A stretch of DNA of 64,000 nucleotides, taken from assembly GCF_009765215.1 (NCBI RefSeq), contig NZ_VLNV01000004.1:186001-250000 (forward strand). The letters are read 5' to 3'. Origin of the DNA: Lysobacter prati. Its GTDB lineage: Bacteria > Pseudomonadota > Gammaproteobacteria > Xanthomonadales > Xanthomonadaceae. Position numbers and translations under genes: made by a program. Of the stretch, positions 25,458 through 33,618 are shown piece after piece. The notes beneath the pieces were generated by a model. That model was not told where the DNA came from and searched no databases. It saw nothing but the letters and a program-made list of their open reading frames with translations. How positions within the stretch are numbered: position 1 is the stretch's first letter; each line of letters begins with the position of its first letter.

Positions 25458-27527
25458 TCAGAACCCCACTGCGACAAGGAGAAGGTCGATCACCTTGATG
25501 CCGGCGAACGGCAGCAACACGCCACCGACGCCATACACCAGCATGTTCCGGCGCAGCAGCGTCACCGCGTTGGCCGGCTTAAAGCGCACGCCGGCCAGCG
25601 CCAGCGGAATCAATGCCGGAATGATGATCGCGTTGAAGATCAGCGCCGCCAGCACCGCGTTGGTCGGGCTCGACAGGTGCATCACGTTGAGCGCGGCCAT
25701 CTGCGGAATCGCCGCGGCAAACAGCGCCGGCAGGATCGCGAAGTACTTCGACACGTCGTTGGCCAGCGAGAACGTGGTCAGCGCGCCGCGCGTGATCAAC
25801 TGCTGCTTGCCGACCTCGACCACCGCCAGCAGCTTGGCCGGATCGGAATCCAGATCGACCATGTTGCCGGCTTCCTTGGCCGCCTGCGTGCCCGAGTTCA
25901 TCGCCAGGCCGACGTCGGCCTGGGCCAGCGCCGGCGCGTCATTGGTGCCGTCGCCGACCATCGCCACCATGCGGCCACCGGCCTGCTCGGTGCGGATGCG
26001 AGCGAGCTTGTCCTCGGGCCTGGCTTCGGCGATGTAGTCGTCGACACCGGCCTCTGCGGCGATCGCGGCGGCGGTGAGCGGGTTGTCGCCGGTGATCATC
26101 ACCGTGCGCACGCCCATCGCACGCAAGCGGGCGAAGCGTTCCTTGACGCCGTGCTTGACCACGTCCGACAGCTCGATCACGCCGAGGATGTGGCGGCCTT
26201 CGGCCACCACCAGCGGCGTGGCGCCGCCACGTGCGACCTGCTCGATGCGCGCGGCCAGCTCCGGCACGACCTGTCCACCGAGTGCCTGCACATGCTGGGC
26301 AATCGAATCGCCGGCGCCCTTGCGGATCACGCGGCCGTCAAGGTCGACACCCGACATGCGGGTCTGTGCGGTGAACTGCACGTAGTGGGCCTTCTCCGGC
26401 TCCGGCACGGTGCTCTTGAGTTCGCGCGCCAGTCGCACGACCGACTTGCCTTCCGGCGTCGGGTCGGCCAGCGACGACAGCAGCGCTGCATCGCGCAGCT
26501 GGCTCAGGTCGACGCCGGCGAGCGGGTGGAACGCGGTCGCCTGGCGGTCGCCGTGGGTGATGGTGCCGGTCTTGTCGAGCAGCAACACATCAACGTCACC
26601 CGCGACTTCCACCGCCTTGCCCGACTTCGCCAGCACGTTGGCCTGCAGTGCGCGGTTCATGCCGGCGATGCCGATGGCCGGCAACAGGCCGCCGATCGTG
26701 GTCGGGATCAGGCACACCAGCAGCGCGATCAGCAGCAGCGGATCGATCCTGGCGCCGACGAAACCGGCCAGTGCAGGCAGGGTCGTGACCACGATGAGGA
26801 ACGTCAGGGTCATCGCTGCAAGCAGCATGGTGAGGGCGATTTCGTTTGGCGTCTTCTGCCGGTTGGCGCCCTCGACCAGCGCGATCATGCGGTCAAGGAA
26901 GCTGTGGCCGGGCTCGGCGCTGACCTCGACGACGATCTCGTCGGACAGCACCTTGGTGCCACCGATCACGCCGGAGCGGTCGGTGCCAGCTTCGCGCAAC
27001 ACCGGTGCGGATTCGCCGGTGACGGCCGCCTCGTTGATGGTGGCCACGCCTTCGACGATCTCGCCGTCGGCCGGCACGAGTTCACCGGCCGAGACGATGA
27101 CGCGATCGCCCGGCCGCAACGTTGCCGCGGCGACGCGGCTTTCGCCGCCAACGCGAGTCTTGCCGTTGAGGCGACGCGCGACCAGGTCGCGCCTCGCCGC
27201 ACGCAGCGAGGCCGCCTGGCCACGACCACGCGCTTCGGCCACCGCTTCGGCGAAGTTGGCGAAGAGCACCGTCACGAACAGGATCAGCGTCACCGCGAGG
27301 CCGAAGGCGGGATTGCCCGGAACCGCACCGCCAATTGAGGCCACAGTGATGAGCGCCGACAGGATCGTGCCGAGCAGCACGATGGCCATGACCGGGCTCT
27401 TCACCGCCTGGCGCGGCGACAGCTTGCGGAAGGAATCGATCAGCGACGTGCGCAGCGCGGCGCCGTCGAGGCCCGCCACCGATTGGCGGCGAGCAGTACC
27501 CAGATGTGTAGTGTCAGTCACGTTCAT
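25458..27527 (-). CDS. kdpB: Potassium-transporting P-type ATPase subunit B
   Basis: 689 residues. It has P-type ATPase signatures: the phosphorylated aspartate in LLDKTGTITHGDR, TGES in VTGESAPVL, the hinge MVGDGTNDAPALAQADVGLAM, and seven or so membrane segments (for example LLLIALLVCLIPTTIGGLLP). It hydrolyses ATP to drive K+ uptake through KdpA. It begins 4 bp after kdpA and runs directly into kdpC. Confidence 0.97.
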   Translation of the reverse strand: MNVTDTTHLGTARRQSVAGLDGAALRTSLIDSFRKLSPRQAVKSPVMAIVLLGTILSALITVASIGGAVPGNPAFGLAVTLILFVTVLFANFAEAVAEARGRGQAASLRAARRDLVARRLNGKTRVGGESRVAAATLRPGDRVIVSAGELVPADGEIVEGVATINEAAVTGESAPVLREAGTDRSGVIGGTKVLSDEIVVEVSAEPGHSFLDRMIALVEGANRQKTPNEIALTMLLAAMTLTFLIVVTTLPALAGFVGARIDPLLLIALLVCLIPTTIGGLLPAIGIAGMNRALQANVLAKSGKAVEVAGDVDVLLLDKTGTITHGDRQATAFHPLAGVDLSQLRDAALLSSLADPTPEGKSVVRLARELKSTVPEPEKAHYVQFTAQTRMSGVDLDGRVIRKGAGDSIAQHVQALGGQVVPELAARIEQVARGGATPLVVAEGRHILGVIELSDVVKHGVKERFARLRAMGVRTVMITGDNPLTAAAIAAEAGVDDYIAEARPEDKLARIRTEQAGGRMVAMVGDGTNDAPALAQADVGLAMNSGTQAAKEAGNMVDLDSDPAKLLAVVEVGKQQLITRGALTTFSLANDVSKYFAILPALFAAAIPQMAALNVMHLSSPTNAVLAALIFNAIIIPALIPLALAGVRFKPANAVTLLRRNMLVYGVGGVLLPFAGIKVIDLLLVAVGF

Positions 27528-27531
27528 TACC

Positions 27532-29280
27532 TCACGGGCCAGCCGCAGCGGCGCCGTACAGCGTCAGATGCTCGGCGATGGGACCCATCACCAGGGCGGG
27601 CATGAATTGCAGGACGGTCAGGATCACGATCACCGCGATCAGCGTCAGTGCGAAGGTCGGCGTCTCCACGTGCAGCGTGCCGCTGCTTTCCGGAGCCACA
27701 CGCTTCTTCGCCATCAGGCCGGCAACGGCGAGCGGGACAATCAGGGCGGGATAGCGGCCCAGGGCGAGCACGACCGAGCAGCTCAGGTTCCACCACCAGG
27801 TCGCATCGCCCAGACCCTCGAAACCGGAGCCGTTATTGGCGAATGCCGAGGTGTACTCGTAGAACACCTGGCTGATGCCATGGAAGCCCGGATTGGAGTT
27901 GCCGGTGATCGGCGGGAACACCAGGGTGATGGCGGAGAAGCCCAGTACCACCAGCGGCTGAAGCAGGATCAGCAGCGCCAGCAGTTTCACTTCAGGCGCT
28001 TCGATCTTGCGTCCGAACAACTCCGGTGTACGTCCGGTCATCAGGCCGGCCAGGAACACGGCGAGCATCAGGTAGACCAGGAACTGCTGCAGGCCGCAGC
28101 CGACGCCGCCCCAGATCGAGTTGATCAGCATGTTGACCATCGCCATGCCGCCGGTCAGTGGCGCCAGCGAGTCGTGCATCGCATTGACCGAGCCGTTGTT
28201 GACCTGCGTGGTCATGGCCGACCAAAGCGCCGACGACTCCACGCCCAGGCGTACTTCCTTGCCTTCCATCAGCGCCGGGTCGGCCGCGGTGGACGAGTAG
28301 ACCTCGGACCACAGCGACAGGCCGGTCGAAGCCAGCGACATCAGCAGCATCGTGCCGAACACCATCGCGGTCAGTCGCTTGCGGCGCGTGAACGGACCGA
28401 CCATGAAGGTGATCGCCATCGGGATCAGCAGTATCCCCAGCACTTCGATCAGGTTCGACAGCGGCGTCGGATTCTCCAGCGCAACCGTGCTGTTGGGACC
28501 GTACCAGCCGCCACCGTTGGACCCGAGCTGCTTGATGGCGACCATCGGCGAGACCGGGCCGAGCGGAATCTTCTGCTCCTTCATCTCGACGGTCGCGTCG
28601 ACCGGCGTGATGCTGGGGCCGGCTTGCAGCGTCGAAGGCACGCCTTGCCAGGTCAGCAGCACGGACCACACCAGGCACAACGGCAGCATGAAGCGCAGCG
28701 TCGCGCGGGTCACGTCGACCCAGTAGTTGCCGACGTCACGCTCGGCGCCTTCCTGTGCGGCTTGGCCTGCAACGGCGGTATTGCTAGCCGCCTGCGCCAT
28801 TTCCTGGCGGCCACCGAACAGACCACGCAGCGTGGCCACGACGATCGCCAGGCCCATCACCGGTGTGGCGACCTGCAGCCCGACGATGCCGACCATCTGC
28901 GACAGGTAGCTCAGCTGGGACTGGCCGGAGTAATGCTGCTGGTTGGTGTTGGTCAGGAACGACACCATCGTGTGCAGGGCGGTATCCCAGCGCATGTTGG
29001 GGATGTCGTCGGGATTGAGCGGCAGCCAGGCCTGGGTCATGAACTGCACCCACACCACCAGGCCTACGACCAGGTTGCTGACCACGAAAGCCTTGGCGTA
29101 GCCGCTCCAGCTCATGCCGCGTTGCGGGTCGGTGCCCAGCGCTTTGTAGATCAGGCGCTCGACCGGTCCGACGACGCGGTCCATCCAGGAACGATCGCCG
29201 CGCATGACGCGGGCGAGGTAGTGTCCGAGCGGCCAGCCGAGGCCGATCGCAAGCACCAGTACTAGTAGTGTCTCGGTCAT
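27532..29280 (-). CDS. kdpA: Potassium-transporting ATPase subunit A (K+ channel-like)
   Basis: 582 residues, ten membrane segments. Selectivity-filter-like segments are visible: TNTNQQHYSGQSQLSY, LGSNGGGWYGPNSTVALENP, and TSAFANNGSGFEGLGD. KdpA forms the K+ path of the high-affinity KdpFABC pump. It starts 12 bp after kdpF. Confidence 0.97.
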   Translation of the reverse strand: MTETLLVLVLAIGLGWPLGHYLARVMRGDRSWMDRVVGPVERLIYKALGTDPQRGMSWSGYAKAFVVSNLVVGLVVWVQFMTQAWLPLNPDDIPNMRWDTALHTMVSFLTNTNQQHYSGQSQLSYLSQMVGIVGLQVATPVMGLAIVVATLRGLFGGRQEMAQAASNTAVAGQAAQEGAERDVGNYWVDVTRATLRFMLPLCLVWSVLLTWQGVPSTLQAGPSITPVDATVEMKEQKIPLGPVSPMVAIKQLGSNGGGWYGPNSTVALENPTPLSNLIEVLGILLIPMAITFMVGPFTRRKRLTAMVFGTMLLMSLASTGLSLWSEVYSSTAADPALMEGKEVRLGVESSALWSAMTTQVNNGSVNAMHDSLAPLTGGMAMVNMLINSIWGGVGCGLQQFLVYLMLAVFLAGLMTGRTPELFGRKIEAPEVKLLALLILLQPLVVLGFSAITLVFPPITGNSNPGFHGISQVFYEYTSAFANNGSGFEGLGDATWWWNLSCSVVLALGRYPALIVPLAVAGLMAKKRVAPESSGTLHVETPTFALTLIAVIVILTVLQFMPALVMGPIAEHLTLYGAAAAGP

Positions 29281-29292
29281 TGTTGTGCTGCC

Positions 29293-29385
29293 TTAGAAAT
29301 CTTCGGGACGAAGAACCACGTACAGCAGGTAGGCGGAGGCCACGATCACCGCGACGCCGCACACCAGGGCAAGCCAGCCAGGCAT
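29293..29385 (-). CDS. kdpF: KdpF, 30-residue subunit of the Kdp complex
   Basis: An ATG at 29385 opens a 30-codon frame: one membrane helix (WLALVCGVAVIVASAYLLYV) ending in LRPEDF, the usual KdpF C-terminal pattern (YLLYxLLRPExF). It lies immediately before kdpA and after the porin gene. The gene is easily missed by gene finders because of its size. KdpF stabilises the KdpABC complex. Confidence 0.92.
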   Translation of the reverse strand: MPGWLALVCGVAVIVASAYLLYVVLRPEDF

Positions 29386-29397
29386 GTCATCTCTCCT

Positions 29398-30129
29398 TCA
29401 GAAGGACGCTTGCAGGGCCGCTTCGATGCGGTTGCCTGCGAAATCGCCACCGAAGATGTCTTCGGCGTTGGAATCGGTCGCGTGCGCGGTCACGCGCAAC
29501 TCCAGCGGCGCTTTTACTGCCCACACCGCGCTGAGCTGACCGTGCAGGTAGCTGTCGGCGGCTGCGGAGTAACCGTCGAGGTAGTAGTAGCCGACGGCGC
29601 CCTCCAGGCGGAAAGCGTCATTGATCGGGAACTTCGCCCCGACCTGCGTGTAGAGGCCGTCCTCGTCGCCGCCTAGCGCCTGGGTCGAGTAACCCATCGA
29701 CAGCCAGTAGTTGCTGTCGTAGGTCAGGGTTCCGTTGAGCTCGGTCCAGTTGAGATCGACCGTGGTTGAGGGGTACTGGTAACGCAGCAGGTTCACGTCC
29801 AGCGCCCACTTGTCGGACAGAGCGCCGCCCCAACCGACCGTGAAGTCCAGCTCGCTGCTGGCGTGTGTCTCGGGGGCGAACTCGACGTTGGAACCCCACA
29901 CCGACCCGTAGAAGCCCGAATCGCCGGCGAGCTTGAAGCCGGCCTGGACGGCCGCGTCGCCCTGGGTCTGGGTGGTGCCGCGCCAGACGTAGTCGCTGGT
30001 CAGTACGGCGTTGCCGGAAAGCGTCGCGGCGTGGGCCTGACTGCCCAGAGCAAGCAGGCCGATACCCGCGCAGGCGACGAATACAGCCGGGATGGCGGCT
30101 TCCCGTGCGCGGACAGAATTGAGGGACAT
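29398..30129 (-). CDS. TorF-type putative porin upstream of kdp
   Basis: 243 residues from the ATG at 30129; a signal peptide ends near GSQAHA. The mature part is a beta-barrel with LSGNAVLTSDYVWRGTTQTQ, which is the start of the Gcw_chp/TorF porin family, and alternating aromatic strands to the terminal ALQASF. It leads the same strand as kdpFABC, only 12 bp before kdpF, so it probably supplies outer-membrane entry for K+ or another solute co-regulated with Kdp. A longer start at 30171 is possible but would spoil the signal peptide. Confidence 0.83.
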   Translation of the reverse strand: MSLNSVRAREAAIPAVFVACAGIGLLALGSQAHAATLSGNAVLTSDYVWRGTTQTQGDAAVQAGFKLAGDSGFYGSVWGSNVEFAPETHASSELDFTVGWGGALSDKWALDVNLLRYQYPSTTVDLNWTELNGTLTYDSNYWLSMGYSTQALGGDEDGLYTQVGAKFPINDAFRLEGAVGYYYLDGYSAAADSYLHGQLSAVWAVKAPLELRVTAHATDSNAEDIFGGDFAGNRIEAALQASF

Positions 30130-30192
30130 TGCAGATACCCGAGTAGGAGAACGAGGCCCGACTGGCCACATCGCCAGTCTCGGCCTGGCGCC

Positions 30193-30335
30193 CGTAAATT
30201 CTCTATTCGTCGAAATGGGCCGCGCCGTAAAGTCTGCGTAAATTCCGGCGCATCGACAGCACGGAGCACGGCGGGCTCCACGCCCTTTACACGGAAGTTA
30301 CGCAGTTGGGCGGTTTGTTGAATTGAGAATTTACG
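30193..30335. promoter_or_regulatory. Symmetric array of CGTAAA-type boxes in the porin/AroQ-like divergent region
   Basis: Three direct boxes CGTAAATTC (30193), CGTAAAGTC (30226), CGTAAATTC (30237) are mirrored by CCCTTTACA (30283), GAAGTTACG (30294) and GAATTTACG (30327). Spacings of the GTAA/TTAC cores are 33, 11 | 11, 33 bp, and every pair is centred on base 30264. An 11-bp period is the usual spacing of OmpR/PhoB-family half-sites. The array fills the gap between the porin (30129) and the 30381 gene. KdpE is one candidate binder; that is inference. Confidence 0.7.
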
Positions 30336-30380
30336 CGCTCGCGATTCACCATTTCCGGCGAGCCCATCCACTAGTGACAC

Positions 30381-30824
30381 ATGACCATCTTCGTCGTAAC
30401 GGGTCCACGTTCTCTCGACAGTGGCGCCCACGGGATTCCGAGAGAGGTGATTTCGCAACTTGCCGAGCACGCGGCGATGGCCGGAAAGACAATCGCCGTT
30501 CACGGCTGCTCAAGCACGCGTGACGTGCTTCGATGCCTTCACTCCGCCAGCGACAACGGCGCCGAGTTCATCCTTCTCGATCCCGGCCCGCACGCACACA
30601 GCGACGGCCGTTTCGGCCATGCGCTCGAGAACCTGTCAATGCCGTACATCGAAGTCCACGACGACAGCTTCGATGCGCTGGAGGCATCGCTCGCCCCGGG
30701 CATCGGCCATCCGCTCAATGTGATCCACGGCTACAACGCGCAAAGCTACGTGCTGGCGCTTTCGATCGCACTGGAACACCTTGGCTGCGCTGAATGCGAG
30801 AACGACATCCATGTCGGCATCTGA
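30381..30824 (+). CDS. AroQ-fold (type II dehydroquinase-like) protein with altered active site
   Basis: 147 residues. The framework follows type II 3-dehydroquinate dehydratase: N-terminal TIFVVTGPRSL (cf. LxLNGPNLN), central FILLDPGPHAHSD (cf. NPxAxTHTS), YIEVHDDS (cf. IEVHLSN) and C-terminal VIHGYNAQSYVLALSIALEHL. The catalytic REPxxYG loop is replaced by GAHGIPREV without tyrosine, and the distal HxREPFR arginine is missing. I therefore doubt dehydroquinase activity. It starts downstream of the box array at 30193-30335 and overlaps the next gene by 14 bp. Confidence 0.6.
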   Translation: MTIFVVTGPRSLDSGAHGIPREVISQLAEHAAMAGKTIAVHGCSSTRDVLRCLHSASDNGAEFILLDPGPHAHSDGRFGHALENLSMPYIEVHDDSFDALEASLAPGIGHPLNVIHGYNAQSYVLALSIALEHLGCAECENDIHVGI

Positions 30825-31035
30825 CCCTGTCGAACGACTGTGCTACTTCGCCGACTACGAGATCCAGGTGGGCGACCGCTTCAGGGTGTGGGGCCAGACC
30901 ACGCTCGTTCACTGCATCGCGCCGGGTACCGAACTCGACCCGGCCGAAGTGCTTGCGCGCATCCAGCAGCAGGCCGCTGACGCGCACGGTGTCAAACGCG
31001 CGGAAGTGCGCGTTCGTGCCCTCAACCGACTGTAG
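30811..31035 (+). CDS. Small protein of unknown function (74 aa)
   Basis: The ATG at 30811 lies inside the end of the AroQ-like gene (14-bp overlap), so the two are coupled. The sequence (DYEIQVGDRFRVWGQTTLVH, ELDPAEVLARIQQQAADAHG) has no signal peptide or membrane segment and looks like an alpha/beta cytosolic domain. I recognise no family. Confidence 0.65.
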   Translation: MSASDPVERLCYFADYEIQVGDRFRVWGQTTLVHCIAPGTELDPAEVLARIQQQAADAHGVKRAEVRVRALNRL

Positions 31036-31121
31036 TCGGCGCACTCCCTTTGCCTGTCGTCGCTCGGTGGGGAGTGGCGGCCAGTGCCCGTGAGTTTCCT
31101 GGCCGTCCAAGACTCCACGGA

Positions 31122-31138
31122 CGTAAAAGGTTCGTAAA
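31122..31138 (+). promoter_or_regulatory. CGTAAA-N5-CGTAAA operator upstream of yjfI
   Basis: CGTAAA (31122-31127) and CGTAAA (31133-31138) are 11 bp apart, exactly like the boxes at 30226 and 30237. They lie about 110 bp before the yjfI ATG. A CATAAT -10-like hexamer is at 31204-31209 without a clear -35, as expected for an activator-dependent promoter. Confidence 0.55.
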
Positions 31139-31246
31139 GGCAGTCGACGGAACGGCGCCAAACCAGCGTCCGACACCATATCCGCACGTAACACGGGATG
31201 CCGCATAATCGACGCCTCGCTCTACTCCGCATTGCCGAGGAACCCC

Positions 31247-31663
31247 ATGCCGACCTGGACCACTGACCAACTGCACCATCGCCTGTCCGAGAACTTCGGC
31301 GCCACCAATGTCGCCGTGCTGGAGGATGCTGAAGGCGCCATGCAGGTTGTCCTGGCCGAAGCCGGCGACCTGGAGATCACGCTGGTCGTCAGCGAGGATC
31401 AGATCTTCGTGTCCACGCCCCTGGTCACCGGCGCGCAGGTCCAGGACCGCGCGGCCTTCAACGACGCCTGCATGCGTCTGAATCCGATCAATCCACTCTC
31501 GAACCTGGGTCTTGCCACGGTCGATGGCGAAGATGTCTACGAAGTGTTCGGCGAGTTGTCGGCCGATTCCACCGAAGCACAGATCGTTCTGGAGATCCGC
31601 ACGCTGGGCATCAACGCCATCGACGCCATCGAAACCCTCAAGCCCTTCCTGGTGCACGCATGA
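31247..31663 (+). CDS. yjfI: YjfI-like DUF2170 protein
   Basis: 138 residues from the ATG at 31247, preceded by GAGGAA. It has the DUF2170 look (SENFGATNVAVLED, LVVSEDQIFVSTPLV, INPLSNLGLATVDGEDVYEVFG). It is the first gene of yjfI-yjfJ-yjfK-yjfL-yjfM-yjfC, the same order as in Escherichia coli, and overlaps yjfJ by 4 bp. It is cytosolic; molecular role unknown, probably linked with the PspA-like partner. Confidence 0.85.
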   Translation: MPTWTTDQLHHRLSENFGATNVAVLEDAEGAMQVVLAEAGDLEITLVVSEDQIFVSTPLVTGAQVQDRAAFNDACMRLNPINPLSNLGLATVDGEDVYEVFGELSADSTEAQIVLEIRTLGINAIDAIETLKPFLVHA

Positions 31664-32430
31664 GCATTCTTTCCAAGATCTTCACCCTGTTCCGCGGCAC
31701 GGCCACCGAAGCCGGCCAGGCCGTGGTCGACAAGAACGCGATCCGGATCCTCGACCAGGAGATGCGCGACAGCGCCACGGAGCTGGCCAAGTCGAAAGAG
31801 GCGCTGACCCGGGTGATGGCGCAGCGTCAGTTGTCCGCCAACCGCGGCAGTGCACTGCTGGCCAAGCGCAAGGAGTACGAAGGCTACGTGCAGGGCGCGC
31901 TCGCCAAGGGCGACGAGAACCTGGCACGCGAAGTGGCAGTGAAACTCTCCGATGTGGAGCGCGACCTGCAGGGCGAGGCCAGCAACGTACAGGGACTGGA
32001 CGCCAGCATCACATCGCTCAAGACCGCGATCCGCAACACCGAGACGCAGCTCACCCGGCTCAAGCAGCAGATCAACACGGTCAAGGCCACCGAGGCCGTG
32101 CAGCGCGCCCAGTCCGCCGTGGCCGCGCGCCATTCCGGCGCCAACAGCAAGATCGGCACGGCGCTGGATTCGCTGGAACGCATCAAGCAGCGCCAGGAAG
32201 AGCAGGCCGCGCGCATGGATGCCGCCCAGCAATTGGAGCACGAATCCGGCGATGGCGACTTGCAGGCACGGCTGGCGAGCGCCGGACTGGTGAATGATCC
32301 TGCCAATGTCGATGGGATCCTCGAACGCCTGCGCAAGCCGCAGACCGCCAACATCATCGACGTAACGGCGACGACACCGGATGCGCAGAAGCTGCTCGCC
32401 GCCGAATCGCTGTTTGGCGAGCGGAAGTAG
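31660..32430 (+). CDS. yjfJ: PspA/IM30-family protein YjfJ
   Basis: 256 residues, almost entirely alpha-helical coiled coil. It starts MSILSKIFTLFRGTATEA and continues LDQEMRDSATELAKSKEAL, typical of PspA/IM30 (ESCRT-III-like) membrane-stabilising proteins. A C-terminal extension holds ERLRKPQTANIIDV. PspA proteins polymerise on the cytosolic face of damaged inner membrane. It is translationally coupled with yjfI. Confidence 0.88.
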   Translation: MSILSKIFTLFRGTATEAGQAVVDKNAIRILDQEMRDSATELAKSKEALTRVMAQRQLSANRGSALLAKRKEYEGYVQGALAKGDENLAREVAVKLSDVERDLQGEASNVQGLDASITSLKTAIRNTETQLTRLKQQINTVKATEAVQRAQSAVAARHSGANSKIGTALDSLERIKQRQEEQAARMDAAQQLEHESGDGDLQARLASAGLVNDPANVDGILERLRKPQTANIIDVTATTPDAQKLLAAESLFGERK

Positions 32431-32438
32431 TTGCATCG

Positions 32439-33110
32439 ATGAGTTTTCTCGACAGGCTGCTGGGCCGCACACCGGTACCTGTGCCAGTGTTGCCGGATCC
32501 CGGCGCACTGGCGCACGCATTGCCGTTGGGGTTGCGGATAGGCGGCCGGGTCCAGTTCGACCGCACCATGTACAGCGTCGCGCCCGGAGCGGTGACCGAA
32601 GAGCTGCCGGCCGGCTACCAGGGCGTGCCGTGCTATGGCCACGTGGATCTGGGCGATGGCCACGCATTGCATCGCTTCTACCTGGATGACGACGCGTTCC
32701 TGCAGGTCAGCACGGTGGCCGACGAGGTCGAGGCGATCATGGGCTTCGTGTTCCATGAGACCGTGAACCCGCCCAACAAGCAGGCGTTCCGCGATTTCGT
32801 GATGGAAAGCGATCACCTCGGCGCGGTGGCCATCGACTATGCCGGCCGTCGCTGGCAGCGGGTCACCAACACCACTGCCGGCGATGCGCGGATCCCGCCG
32901 ATGGCTTACGACGAAGTGCTCTATCGCCACCAGCCGCCGCGTCGCGACGACGACCTGACCCACTACGCGATGCTCTACAGTCGCGACGTACCGGAACTGG
33001 GGCGCGAAGAGTTGCTGTTGATATCGGCCGAGGATTCCGGCCCCAATGAATTCAGCGTCACCTATTCGGTAGGCATGGACCTGACCATCGCCGACATCGA
33101 TATCACCTGA
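32439..33110 (+). CDS. yjfK: YjfK-like DUF2491 protein
   Basis: 223 residues, no signal peptide. It starts MSFLDRLLGRTPVP, and LPLGLRIGGRVQFDRTMY, MGFVFHETVNPPNKQAF and ELLLISAEDSGPNEFSVTY fit the DUF2491/YjfK family. It follows yjfJ by 8 bp. Function unknown; conserved linkage with a PspA-like protein and the DUF350 membrane protein suggests a membrane-integrity complex. Confidence 0.85.
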   Translation: MSFLDRLLGRTPVPVPVLPDPGALAHALPLGLRIGGRVQFDRTMYSVAPGAVTEELPAGYQGVPCYGHVDLGDGHALHRFYLDDDAFLQVSTVADEVEAIMGFVFHETVNPPNKQAFRDFVMESDHLGAVAIDYAGRRWQRVTNTTAGDARIPPMAYDEVLYRHQPPRRDDDLTHYAMLYSRDVPELGREELLLISAEDSGPNEFSVTYSVGMDLTIADIDIT

Positions 33111-33156
33111 GCACCGTGCCGGTTCGCGATGGCCGCCTGGGTGCAAGCAGTTCCCT

Positions 33157-33176
33157 GGTCGCCATCGATGGCGACC
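33157..33176. repeat. Perfect 20-bp palindrome between yjfK and yjfL
   Basis: GGTCGCCATC is followed directly by its reverse complement GATGGCGACC. It sits in the 90-bp yjfK-yjfL gap, 24 bp before the yjfL start. It could be an operator or an mRNA hairpin tuning yjfLMC. Confidence 0.5.
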
Positions 33177-33200
33177 ACCCGCCCACTCCAAGGAACGCCC

Positions 33201-33608
33201 ATGCAACAAGCCATCTCGCTGGAAAGCTTCCTCGCCTTCCTGACCTATTTCGGTGCGGGAATCGCCGTGCTGTTCGTTGCAGCCACCCTCGTGGTGCTGG
33301 TGACGCCGCACAGTGAGATCAAGCTGATCCGCGCCGGAAACAGCGCCGCGGCCATCGCGTTCGCCGGCAGCCTGATTGGACTGGCCCTGCCGATCCACTC
33401 GGCCATCAGCCATTCGGTGAGCCTGCTCGATGCACTGATCTGGGGCATGGTCGCCGCGATCGTGCAGGCGCTCGCCTTCCTGATCGCGCGCATCGCCAGC
33501 GGCAAGCTGTCGCATCAGATCGATCAGAACGTTACGTCGGCCGGCATCTTCAGCGCCGCCATCGCCATCAGCGTCGGCCTGATCAATGCCGCTGCGATCA
33601 CGCCCTGA
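33201..33608 (+). CDS. yjfL: YjfL-like DUF350 inner-membrane protein
   Basis: 135 residues with four predicted membrane helices (about 12-34, 50-70, 78-98, 113-133). It contains the DUF350 pattern (GNSAAAIAFAGSLIGLALPI, VSLLDALIWGMVAAIVQ). The ATG at 33201 has AAGGAA upstream. DUF350 proteins recur in PspA-type clusters; function unknown. Confidence 0.86.
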   Translation: MQQAISLESFLAFLTYFGAGIAVLFVAATLVVLVTPHSEIKLIRAGNSAAAIAFAGSLIGLALPIHSAISHSVSLLDALIWGMVAAIVQALAFLIARIASGKLSHQIDQNVTSAGIFSAAIAISVGLINAAAITP

Positions 33609-33618
33609 GGCGCCTGCC

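Noticed and set aside
25251-29265. Long plus-strand open frames opposite kdpA and kdpB
   Set aside because: Same antisense effect; the minus strand encodes unmistakable Kdp proteins with full motifs.
31187-31191. Third CGTAA upstream of yjfI
   Set aside because: It is 54 bp from the nearest box, off the 11-bp phase, and is only a 5-base match.
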